Assembly (NCBI RefSeq): GCF_016925615.1
Contig: NZ_CP070499.1
Coordinates: 930,001-994,000, forward strand
Reading direction: 5' to 3'
From: Natronosporangium hydrolyticum
Lineage (GTDB): Bacteria > Actinomycetota > Actinomycetes > Mycobacteriales > Micromonosporaceae
Length of the DNA stretch: 64,000 nt
Every line of letters starts with the position of its first letter. Within the stretch, counting starts at the first letter, position 1. Below are positions 10,009 to 17,216 of this stretch, one piece after another. Below the pieces are notes generated by a model. That model was given only the letters and a program-made list of their open reading frames with translations. It ran no database searches and was not told where the DNA came from. A program made the translations under genes and the position numbers.

Positions 10009-10623
10009 TCAGGGTGGTGGTTCGGCGAGCAGCTTCTCGCAGCGTGCCTGTATGTCGTGGCGGAGCTCCGTGTCCATGACGACGCCGCGGTAACTGACCA
10101 CCCACCGCTCGGGCTCGACTTCCTCCAGTCGGGTCTCGGCGGTGGTGATGCTTCCCGGGTCGCCGACGCGTTGGCCGTGCTCGTCGAGGCGGTCGCGGTC
10201 CCGCCGGTCGTTGCACAGGTGCAGAATCAGCTGGTGGTCTTCGGCTTGCAGATCGACGAGCAGGATCCGGATCGCGCCGGTGGTCTGGGGTGCGGAGATG
10301 CCGGCGATCGACTCATACATGAAGTCGGTCGAGTGTTGCTTCAGGTACTCGGGGACCGAGTCAGGGTCGGTTATCCACAGGTAGTAGTGGTAGTCCCAGT
10401 CTCTGGCGATGGCCACCGCGGGTTGCGCGGACTCCGGGACCTCGATGGCTTCGTCCCATTCGAAGTGGAGCCGTTGCTCCGGCGGGGGGATCGACGGCGG
10501 GGGTGCGGTGGCGTCGGTCGTGGCCTGTTCGCCCCGGGTGCATCCCGCCAGCGCCAGCGCCGCCAGTAACGGTGCCGCCAAGGTCCGCCACCAGCATATG
10601 GACATTCCGGACTCGTGTGTCAC
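10009..10623 (-). CDS. Paralogous lipoprotein B1
   Basis: A 204-aa lipoprotein with lipobox LALAGC, then PPPEQRLHFEWDEAIEVPES and the YHYYLWITDP motif. It is the shortest B copy: it stops after AEPPP and lacks the tail DVSRPATGIPDPA seen in B2 and B3. Its signal peptide matches B2 while the body matches B3 more closely, so it looks like a recombinant. GTG 10623 begins 5 nt after the A2 stop, as in the equivalent A3-B2 junction, which supports this start over the in-frame ATG 10605. Confidence 0.82.
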   Translation of the reverse strand: MTHESGMSICWWRTLAAPLLAALALAGCTRGEQATTDATAPPPSIPPPEQRLHFEWDEAIEVPESAQPAVAIARDWDYHYYLWITDPDSVPEYLKQHSTDFMYESIAGISAPQTTGAIRILLVDLQAEDHQLILHLCNDRRDRDRLDEHGQRVGDPGSITTAETRLEEVEPERWVVSYRGVVMDTELRHDIQARCEKLLAEPPP

Positions 10624-10628
10624 GTGAG

Positions 10629-11258
10629 TCAACGTCCTGGGGTGCCGGTGGGCGGAGTGGGGGCTGGCCCCGAGGCGTACGCCTCGCAGGTTGACCGCAG
10701 ATCTTGGGCGTCGTAGGTGGTCCGTTCCGCGACGATCCATTGTCCGTCAGGCGTTTGGGCGAGTTCCGCCCGACTGCTGCTTACGTAGCCCTCCCGGTTG
10801 ATCGGCTCCCCGGTCTCGTTGATCATGTGAAACTCAAGGAGATCCTCGCACACTCCGGCGGTGACGGTCGGCGTGTCGTGGTCGACTTCTAACTCGACCA
10901 GAAACGCATGGACCGTCCCGGCCATGGGTCGGGGACCGGCCGAAGCGCTCTCGATACGTTCGGAGACCGATGGGTCGCTGTGGTGGTAGATGTAGTCGGG
11001 GATGATCGATGGCTCGGTGGCCCAGAGGTTGTAGGCGTGAATCCAGTGGTGGAGCATGTCGACGGCTTCGCGGGCCTCGGTCGGCACGTCGAGGTCTTCA
11101 TGCCAGTGGAAGTCGAGCCGTTCCTCCGGGGGCGGCAGCGGGGCGGGGGTCGGCAACGGCTCCGGTGTGGGTCGGCATCCCACCAGCGTCAACGCCAGCG
11201 CCAGCGAGAGCAGCCCTGCGGGAGCCCGCGCAGCCGTGTGCGCCAACGGCCTAGACAT
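10629..11258 (-). CDS. Paralogous lipoprotein A2
   Basis: A 209-aa lipoprotein. Signal peptide and first half are almost the same as A1, but the tail (AQDLRSTCEAYA then PTPPTGTPGR) is almost the same as A3. This mosaic suggests unequal crossing-over or gene conversion inside the array. Four Cys residues remain after the lipid Cys across the family members; two in the C-terminal half (VCEDLLEF and STCEAY) are shared in position by A copies and could form a disulfide. The start ATG 11258 is chosen by analogy with A1. Confidence 0.85.
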   Translation of the reverse strand: MSRPLAHTAARAPAGLLSLALALTLVGCRPTPEPLPTPAPLPPPEERLDFHWHEDLDVPTEAREAVDMLHHWIHAYNLWATEPSIIPDYIYHHSDPSVSERIESASAGPRPMAGTVHAFLVELEVDHDTPTVTAGVCEDLLEFHMINETGEPINREGYVSSSRAELAQTPDGQWIVAERTTYDAQDLRSTCEAYASGPAPTPPTGTPGR

Positions 11259-11309
11259 GTGGGGCACCCTTCCGGCGCGGCATCGGTTTCGGTTTCAGGT
11301 GGGTTCGGT

Positions 11310-11341
11310 GCATCCCGGCCGCTATGCGGGATCAGGGATGC
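11310..11341 (-). promoter_or_regulatory. Hairpin between lipoproteins B2 and A2
   Basis: GCATCCC (11310-11316) pairs perfectly with GGGATGC (11335-11341) across an 18-nt loop. The right arm reaches into the 3' end of B2. The same structure stands before A3. Confidence 0.4.
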
Positions 11342-11978
11342 CCGTTGCGGGTCGGGAGACGTCAGGGGTGGGTGGGTCAGTGAGCAGCTGTTCGCAGCGT
11401 GACTGCACGTCGTGGCGTAGTTCCGTGTCGATGATGAGGCTGCGGTAACTGACCAGCCAGCGGCCGGGTGCGATCTCTTCCAGCCGGGTCTCGGCGGGGG
11501 TGATGCCTCCCGGGTCGCCGACGCGTTGGCCGTACTCGTCGAGGCGGTCGCGGTCCCGTCGGTCGTCGCACAGGTGCAGGACCAGCTGGTCGTCTTCGGC
11601 CCGCAGGTCAACGAGCAGGATCCGGATCGCGCCAGCGGTCTGTGGTGCGGAGATGCCGGCGATCGATTCGTACCTGGACTCGGTCGAATGTTGCTTGAGG
11701 TACTCCGGTATCGAGTCAGGGTCGGTTATCCACAGGTAGTAGTAATAATCCCAGTCTCTGGCGATGGCCACCGCGGCCCGCGCGGACTCCGGCACCTCGA
11801 TGGCTTCGTCCCACTCGAAATGGAGCCGTTCCTCGGGCGGGGGGATCGACGGTGGGGATGCGGTGGCGTCGTTCGTAGGTTGCTCGCCGCTGCTGCATCC
11901 CGCCAGCGCCAGCGCCGCCAGTAACAGTGCCGCCAAGGTCCGCCACCAGCATATGGACATTCCGGACTCGTGCGTCAC
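11322..11978 (-). CDS. Paralogous lipoprotein B2
   Basis: A 218-aa lipoprotein with lipobox LALAGC followed by SSGEQ, the PPPEERLHFEWDEAIEVPES block and a YYYYLWITDP motif. The tail TPDVSRPATGIPDPA is identical to that of B3. GTG 11978 lies 5 nt after the A3 stop, so translation is probably coupled. The family is not one I recognise. Confidence 0.83.
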   Translation of the reverse strand: MTHESGMSICWWRTLAALLLAALALAGCSSGEQPTNDATASPPSIPPPEERLHFEWDEAIEVPESARAAVAIARDWDYYYYLWITDPDSIPEYLKQHSTESRYESIAGISAPQTAGAIRILLVDLRAEDDQLVLHLCDDRRDRDRLDEYGQRVGDPGGITPAETRLEEIAPGRWLVSYRSLIIDTELRHDVQSRCEQLLTDPPTPDVSRPATGIPDPA

Positions 11979-11983
11979 GTGAG

Positions 11984-12610
11984 TCAGCGTCCTGGGGTGC
12001 CGGTCGGCGGTGTGCGGGCTGGCTCCGTGGCGTACGCCTCGCAGGTTGACCGCAGATCCTGGGCGTCGTGAAAAGACCGCTCAGCCACGACCCACTGGCC
12101 GTCTGGCGCCTGAGCTAATACCGCCCGGCTGGTTGTGATGTGGCGCTCGTGGTCGATCGGCTCGCCGTGTTGGTCGATCATGTGGAAGTCGAGCCGGTCT
12201 TCGCACAGCCCAACCGCGACCGTCAACTGCTCTCCGCCTTCCTCAAGGAGCACGATCTCGACCAGGTGGATCCGGACGGAACCTGCCATGGGCTTCGGTC
12301 CGGCGGAGGCCCGTTCGATGGACTCGGACACCTCGGCGGCGCTACGGTCGTAGATCAGGTTCGGGATGACGGCCGGTTCGGTATTCCAGAGGTAGTAGGC
12401 GTACATCCAGTCTTGGAGTAGCGCTACGGCCGGCCGGGCTGCGGCTGAGACTACAGTATCCTCACGCCAGTGGAAGTCGAGCCGTTCCTCCGGGGGCGGC
12501 AGCGGGGCGGGGGTCGGTGGCGGCTCCGGTGTGGGCTGGCACCCCACCAGCGCCACCGCGAGCAGCCCGGCGCTGGCGGGGGTCGTTACCCTAGTCAGCG
12601 CTCTAGACAT
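11984..12610 (-). CDS. Paralogous lipoprotein A3
   Basis: A 208-aa lipoprotein and the most diverged A copy. Its signal peptide (MSRALTRVTTPASAGLLAVALVGC) differs from A1 and A2 but the RLDFHW block and the AYYLWNTEP motif are kept. Near the tail it matches A2 closely. It begins 66 nt after B3 ends, across a conserved hairpin, with a weak GGAAGGGTG ribosome site before ATG 12610. Confidence 0.84.
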   Translation of the reverse strand: MSRALTRVTTPASAGLLAVALVGCQPTPEPPPTPAPLPPPEERLDFHWREDTVVSAAARPAVALLQDWMYAYYLWNTEPAVIPNLIYDRSAAEVSESIERASAGPKPMAGSVRIHLVEIVLLEEGGEQLTVAVGLCEDRLDFHMIDQHGEPIDHERHITTSRAVLAQAPDGQWVVAERSFHDAQDLRSTCEAYATEPARTPPTGTPGR

Positions 12611-12664
12611 GGGAGCACCCTTCCGGCGCAGTTCGGCATCGGTTTCGGCTTCAGTGGGTTCGGT

Positions 12665-12696
12665 GCATCCCGGCCGCTAAGCGGGATCAGGGATGC
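12665..12696 (-). promoter_or_regulatory. Hairpin between lipoproteins B3 and A3
   Basis: GCATCCC (12665-12671) pairs with GGGATGC (12690-12696), the same arms and loop length as before A2. Overlaps the 3' end of B3. Confidence 0.4.
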
Positions 12697-13324
12697 CCGT
12701 TGCGGGTCGGGAGACGTCAGGGGTGGGTGGGTCGGTAAGCAGCTTTTCGCAGCGTGCTTGTATGTCGTGGCGGAGCTCCGTGTCCATGATGGCGCCCCGG
12801 TAACTGACCACCCACCGGTCGGGCTCGACTTCCTCCAGTCGGGTCTCGGCGGTGGTGATGCTTCCCGGGTCGCCGACGCGTTGGCCGTGCTCGTCGAGGC
12901 GGTCCCGGTCCCGCCGGTCGTTGCACAGGTGCAGAATCAGATGGCCGTCTTCGGCTTGCAGATCGACGAGCAGGATCCGGATCGCGCCGGTGGTCTGGGG
13001 TGCGGAGATGCCGGCGATCGACTCATACATGAAGTCGGTCGAGTGTTGCTTGAGGTATGCCGGCACCGACTCGGGGTCGGTCACCCACAGGTAGTAGTGG
13101 TAGTCCCAGTCTCTGGCGATGGCCACCGCGGGTTGCGCGGACTCCGGCACCTCGACGGCTTCGTCCCATTCGAAGTGGAGCCGTTGCTCGGGCGGGGGGA
13201 TCGAGGGTGGGGATGCGGTGACGTCGGTCGTGGCCTGTTCGCCGCGGGTGCATCCTGGGAGCAATAACGTTGCCAGGAACAGCGCTGTTAAGATCCGCCG
13301 CCAGCGGACTGTCGCGTGGTTCAT
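12677..13324 (-). CDS. Paralogous lipoprotein B3
   Basis: A 215-aa lipoprotein with its own signal peptide (lipobox LLLPGC), then the shared PPPEQRLHFEWDEAVEVPES block and YHYYLWVTDP motif. From about residue 45 to 200 it is nearly the same as B1. ATG 13324 overlaps the stop of the 878-aa gene as ATGA, so the two are translationally coupled. This makes B3 the natural partner of the large protein and the likely founder of the B series. Confidence 0.86.
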   Translation of the reverse strand: MNHATVRWRRILTALFLATLLLPGCTRGEQATTDVTASPPSIPPPEQRLHFEWDEAVEVPESAQPAVAIARDWDYHYYLWVTDPESVPAYLKQHSTDFMYESIAGISAPQTTGAIRILLVDLQAEDGHLILHLCNDRRDRDRLDEHGQRVGDPGSITTAETRLEEVEPDRWVVSYRGAIMDTELRHDIQARCEKLLTDPPTPDVSRPATGIPDPA

Positions 13325-15957
13325 CGCAGGCCTTGCCGATGGTTCTCGGGGTCCCTACCGAACACCCGTTGGAAGTCGCTCGACGCCTGGTACTCGTTCC
13401 GGTAGAAACGGAATGCGTCGCCACCAACTCCGTCTGTCTCGTTTCCAACAAGCAAGAAAAGATCGTTCCGTTCGTCGCCATCCAGGTCGGCAACTGGTTT
13501 GAGAACCGGGCGACCGTCGACGTAGACCGGGGTTTCGTCGGGCGGCTCGGTCAGCAGAAGCTCTGTCGGGATCTCCCTGTCCTCTGGGAAAGAGTCTGTG
13601 GCGATCATCGCGGTGAGGTATTCGTGAGCGGCGTAGGTATTGTCGCGGCCGAGGTCGAGGATGCCGCCGTGGTCGAAGCTGTTGTCTCGCGTAGGCGGGG
13701 CGATGTAGCCGGCAAGGATGTCATCCACCATGTGCCCCAGGCCGGCGTTGAGGAATGGTCCCACCGGCTTGAGTGGGGTGGCGCCGATGACGGCGCCGCT
13801 GGTGGTCGTCACCGCGCTCTTGCCGTAGCTGGCCCAGCGCATGTGCTCCTCATATGCGGCCATCGCTAACTCGTGCTGGTGCGAGCCCTGGACCAGGCCG
13901 GCGTGGATCCGGGATGCGGCCAGGAGCGCGTCCAGGTGGGAGTGGCGCTGGCCGACCTCGAGCATCGAGGTCTCGCCGGCCAACCCGGCCTCCAGCAGCC
14001 GTTGCTGGTACTCACCGGCGGCGAAGCTGAGCGCGTTGATCGCCTGCTCGTCGGTGGCGACCAGATCCAGGAACCTGATCTTGTCGTGATCACTGAGGCT
14101 GAGCGATCCATTACCCTCGACTCGGGTCGCTGGCCCGGAGGGTTCGCTGAAGTCGCCCAGGTAGGAGGCGGCGATCCGGCTGAAGCTGCGGGCGATCTCC
14201 GGATTGTGCTGAGAGAGTGAACGCATCAGGCTGTCGTACGTGTCGATCCGCGGGTCGTCCTGATGGCCTTCCCCCTCCGCCGTCATCGTCACCAGGTCGA
14301 TCAGCGCCGCCGCGGCCTCGGTCGCCATGGGGTCGTACTCCCCGTTGAGGGCGGCGGCCTGCGCTCGTTCGCTGATCCAGTTGGTGAGCCCAGCCGCCGC
14401 CGCGCCGTCGTCGGACCATTGGAACCCGTACAGCGCGTTGAGTAGGAACGCCTGGTCATCGTAGTGATGGTAGTTCGCGTCGGGGTGCTTGAGAGCGGTC
14501 CGTTCCATCGGTCCCAGACCTTCGCCGGTGAGCAGTCGGTAGTTGGCCTCCTCGTTGCGGGTGGAGACCTCGAGCAGCGGTTCCAGGATGGCGGCGACCG
14601 CTTCCGTGTTGACCAGCGGTGAGGCCGTCGTTATCCCTCGCCCGAAGCCGCCGTCCTGATACATCTGGGCCGCGAAGGCGAGTTCGGCGACCCGCTGGGT
14701 GGTGAGCTCGGAGAATCGGGTGCCGCCCTCGACATCGGCCGGGACGTGGGCGAACATCGTCGACAGCTTGGCGAAGTCGTCGAGCCGGTCGACCAGCGGG
14801 CCGAGGTGGGGGTACTGCATTGTCTGTTGCGCGTCGAGCGACGGCTGGCTGACCAGGTCGATCACGGTCTGCGGGAGGTGGTAGCGGGACTGCGGGTCCA
14901 TCGGGTCCTGCCCACGCAGGTGCGGCGGCCACAGCTCGGGGTTGGACAGGCCGAGCAGGCCGGTGCCGAGCGCGCCGAGCATCCGCTCCTGGGTGGCCTG
15001 GTCGAATCCGTCGGATCGTTCGTCGCGCCAGCCCCACGGGTTGAAGCCGCCGCCGTCCCAGCGGTGCTCCTCTGCCTGAATGTAGTCGGGCAGCTCCCAG
15101 ATCCGGTCACCCATCTGTGCATAGAAGTAGTGCAGGAACTTCAGCTCATCCTCGGAGAGGGAGGCGTTGCCGTGTTGCTGCACATACTCGATCCGGCCGG
15201 CCATCATCTCCAGCCAGACCATCATTTCGAGGAACTCTTCCGGCGGCAGCTCGCCGTCCATGGCCAGCTGCATCCGTTCGGCGAGCAGGGTGCCGTTGGG
15301 GAGGTCCTGCAGCGGCACCTGGGTGAAGTCGTGCTGCGGGAAGAAGACCGGGGCGTAGGCGGGTAACGTGCCGGCCGAGTAGAGGGCGAGGACCGCCTCC
15401 TCGTCGTCCGGCCCGCGGTCCAGCAGCCCGGCCACGTGGTCGGCGTCGTCGTCCAGTTGGGGTTCAATTACCCGGTGGAAGCGGTTGCGGAGTTCGCGCA
15501 GCAGGTCCTGCTCGGCGGTCGAGACCGACTCCCGGAACTCGTCGTTCGCCTCGGTCCGTTCGGCGGCGGTGGCGTCGGGTGCCAGGGTGGGCGAGGCGAT
15601 CCCGAAGTTGTTGCGTTTGGCCTCCCAGTAGCGCGAGTTGAGGTCGTCGACCTGCCGGTTGTACTCCGCCACTGCCTCGGAGAAGAGCCGCACCGCGCCG
15701 CCGGCGAAGAGGGCCGAGCCGAGCCACCGCTGCGCTTTGCGGCGGACGGGGTCCTCGGCGGCGACCATCGGCATGGTCAGCAGCCCCGCCACCCCTTGCT
15801 GGGCGGGGCGGTGGGCGCCGGTCACCGCGTCGTGCAGGCTTTCCACGTCACCGGCGAAGGCCGCGATCCGGTCGCCGGAGGACTGCACCGTCTCGGGGCG
15901 GACCGGGTACCGCGCGAACGGGCCCGACCGGCCGCCGCCGTCGATTGCCATCGTCAT
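13321..15957 (-). CDS. 878-aa WXG/LXG-like protein, possible type VII substrate
   Basis: A large, mostly helical protein without signal peptide or membrane segment. The N-terminal 120 residues resemble a long WXG100/LXG-type helical hairpin: a heptad-like helix, then QRWLGSALFAGG (a W-L-G turn at about residue 77), then a second helix with AVAEYNRQVDDLN. The middle is rich in helical segments with no family I can name. Near the C-terminus is DLDGDERND, which fits a DxDGDxxxD calcium-binding loop. Such architecture suggests export by a type VII-like route; enzymatic activity cannot be assigned. ATG 15957 follows GGGAGAG at about 6 nt. Its stop overlaps lipoprotein B3. Confidence 0.75.
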   Translation of the reverse strand: MTMAIDGGGRSGPFARYPVRPETVQSSGDRIAAFAGDVESLHDAVTGAHRPAQQGVAGLLTMPMVAAEDPVRRKAQRWLGSALFAGGAVRLFSEAVAEYNRQVDDLNSRYWEAKRNNFGIASPTLAPDATAAERTEANDEFRESVSTAEQDLLRELRNRFHRVIEPQLDDDADHVAGLLDRGPDDEEAVLALYSAGTLPAYAPVFFPQHDFTQVPLQDLPNGTLLAERMQLAMDGELPPEEFLEMMVWLEMMAGRIEYVQQHGNASLSEDELKFLHYFYAQMGDRIWELPDYIQAEEHRWDGGGFNPWGWRDERSDGFDQATQERMLGALGTGLLGLSNPELWPPHLRGQDPMDPQSRYHLPQTVIDLVSQPSLDAQQTMQYPHLGPLVDRLDDFAKLSTMFAHVPADVEGGTRFSELTTQRVAELAFAAQMYQDGGFGRGITTASPLVNTEAVAAILEPLLEVSTRNEEANYRLLTGEGLGPMERTALKHPDANYHHYDDQAFLLNALYGFQWSDDGAAAAGLTNWISERAQAAALNGEYDPMATEAAAALIDLVTMTAEGEGHQDDPRIDTYDSLMRSLSQHNPEIARSFSRIAASYLGDFSEPSGPATRVEGNGSLSLSDHDKIRFLDLVATDEQAINALSFAAGEYQQRLLEAGLAGETSMLEVGQRHSHLDALLAASRIHAGLVQGSHQHELAMAAYEEHMRWASYGKSAVTTTSGAVIGATPLKPVGPFLNAGLGHMVDDILAGYIAPPTRDNSFDHGGILDLGRDNTYAAHEYLTAMIATDSFPEDREIPTELLLTEPPDETPVYVDGRPVLKPVADLDGDERNDLFLLVGNETDGVGGDAFRFYRNEYQASSDFQRVFGRDPENHRQGLR

Positions 15958-16114
15958 GATCGTCTCTCCCAGATCGCGACACTTCCGTCTGTCCAGTCGC
16001 GACCTCTACTGTACTGTCCGCGCGCCACATCATCGCCGTACGCAGCAAGATCAGCTGGTCGGTTGGACAGCAGGCGATATCGTGGTCTCAGGTCTGAAAC
16101 CACAGGGGAGCACG
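15958..16114. promoter_or_regulatory. Divergent promoter region of the WXG-like locus
   Basis: This 157-bp gap feeds the 878-aa/lipoprotein train to the left and the 121-aa Esx-like gene to the right. Candidate signals are a TACTGT at about 16011-16016 and a GTGGT...ACCAC inverted repeat at about 16082-16103, just before the right-hand ribosome site. I cannot place start sites with confidence. Confidence 0.4.
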
Positions 16115-16480
16115 ATGGCCGACTACTACTACCAGATGACCACCGACCAGGTGCACCATTCGGGTCGGGCGGTCACCGACCTCACCGACGGCGCCTTCGG
16201 CCTGGCCAGGCGCTACTTCGGGCTGATCGACGACGAGCGCGGGGTCGTCGGCCATCAGCGGGTCTCGGGTGCCCTGGACCGGTACCGCACGACCTGGCAG
16301 CCGGCGGTCAACGAGGTCGCGCTGGAGATCGACGCGCTGGGCGGGGCGACCGCCGGTGGGGCGGTGATGGTGGCCGCCGCCGACGACGACGCCGGGCACC
16401 TGCTGAATGTGCAGGCCGGGGCCGCGCAGGCGGCCGGGTCGGCGCTGAGCCGGCCGATCGACGGCTCCGTGGCGGTCTGA
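16115..16480 (+). CDS. Small Esx/WXG100-like protein
   Basis: A 121-aa protein with AGGGGAG 4 nt before ATG 16115. It begins MADYYYQMTTDQVHHSGRAV and appears to be almost all helix with a break near the middle (RYRTTWQPAVNEV), followed by a C-terminal Ala-rich helix, the shape of actinobacterial Esx-type and type VII secretion-target proteins. A strict W-x-G is absent; a Trp sits at about residue 69. It faces the 878-aa WXG-like gene across a shared promoter region, so the two could be co-secreted or paired. Confidence 0.7.
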   Translation: MADYYYQMTTDQVHHSGRAVTDLTDGAFGLARRYFGLIDDERGVVGHQRVSGALDRYRTTWQPAVNEVALEIDALGGATAGGAVMVAAADDDAGHLLNVQAGAAQAAGSALSRPIDGSVAV

Positions 16481-16488
16481 GGCGCACG

Positions 16489-16494
16489 TAGCAT
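16489..16494 (+). promoter_or_regulatory. -10 box, leaderless type
   Basis: TAGCAT, then 6 nt, then GTG 16501. No ribosome site is present, consistent with a leaderless transcript of the methyltransferase gene. Confidence 0.45.
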
Positions 16495-16500
16495 GGCACC

Positions 16501-17199
16501 GTGACCACCGCCCTCACCGGGGCGATCCCCAGCCCGAACATCTGGGGTGACGCCGCCACCTACGAGCTGGAAAATCAGGCCGTCGACCCGGCCGGCGGGT
16601 TGGAGCGCGCGATGCGGCAGATCCGGGACTGGCGCGGCGCCCAGGTGCTGGACATCGGCTGCGGCACCGGTTTCCATCTGTCCCGGTTCGCGGCGACCGC
16701 CGCCCAGGTCACCGGGGTGGAGCCGCACCGGCAGCTCGCGGCCGCCGCGGCCCGCCGGGCCCGTTCGCTGCCCCACGTCACGGTCCGGCAGGGTACGGCG
16801 CAGCGGCTGCCGGTGCCGGACGCCTCGATCGAGGTGGCGCACGCCCGGTGGGCGTACTTCTTCGGGCCGGGATGTGAGCCGGGGCTGGCGGAGCTGCGTC
16901 GGGTGATGCGCCGCGGCGGGGTGGCGTTCGTGATCGACAACGACGCGACCCGGAGCACCTTCGGCGGCTGGTTCCGGCGCGCATACCCGCGGTACGACCC
17001 GGTCGCGGTGGAGCGGTTCTGGAGCACACAAGATTTCGTCCGCCAGCCGCTGGAGATCTGCTGGCGGTTCACCCGGCGGGCCGACTTCGAAGCGGTGGTG
17101 CGGATCGAGTTTCCGCCGGCCATCGCCGACCAGATCGTCGCCGAGCATCCGGAGCTTGAGGTCGACTACGCCGTCAACCTCTGGTGGCGCCGCTACTGA
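16501..17199 (+). CDS. Class I SAM-dependent methyltransferase
   Basis: A 232-aa methyltransferase of the UbiE/Methyltransf_11 type. Motif I is VLDIGCGTGFHLSRF (about residues 49-63), followed by the acidic GVEPHRQL strand and a GTAQRLPVPDASIEV motif typical of the group. The substrate is unknown. It ends 18 nt before the GMC oxidase start and is probably co-transcribed with it and the Uma2 gene. Confidence 0.88.
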   Translation: MTTALTGAIPSPNIWGDAATYELENQAVDPAGGLERAMRQIRDWRGAQVLDIGCGTGFHLSRFAATAAQVTGVEPHRQLAAAAARRARSLPHVTVRQGTAQRLPVPDASIEVAHARWAYFFGPGCEPGLAELRRVMRRGGVAFVIDNDATRSTFGGWFRRAYPRYDPVAVERFWSTQDFVRQPLEICWRFTRRADFEAVVRIEFPPAIADQIVAEHPELEVDYAVNLWWRRY

Positions 17200-17216
17200 T
17201 CCGCCAGCATAGAGGC

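Noticed and set aside
9490-11924. Plus-strand ORFs across the lipoprotein array
   Set aside because: They repeat because the array repeats, and the minus-strand frames have signal peptides, lipoboxes and conserved motifs.
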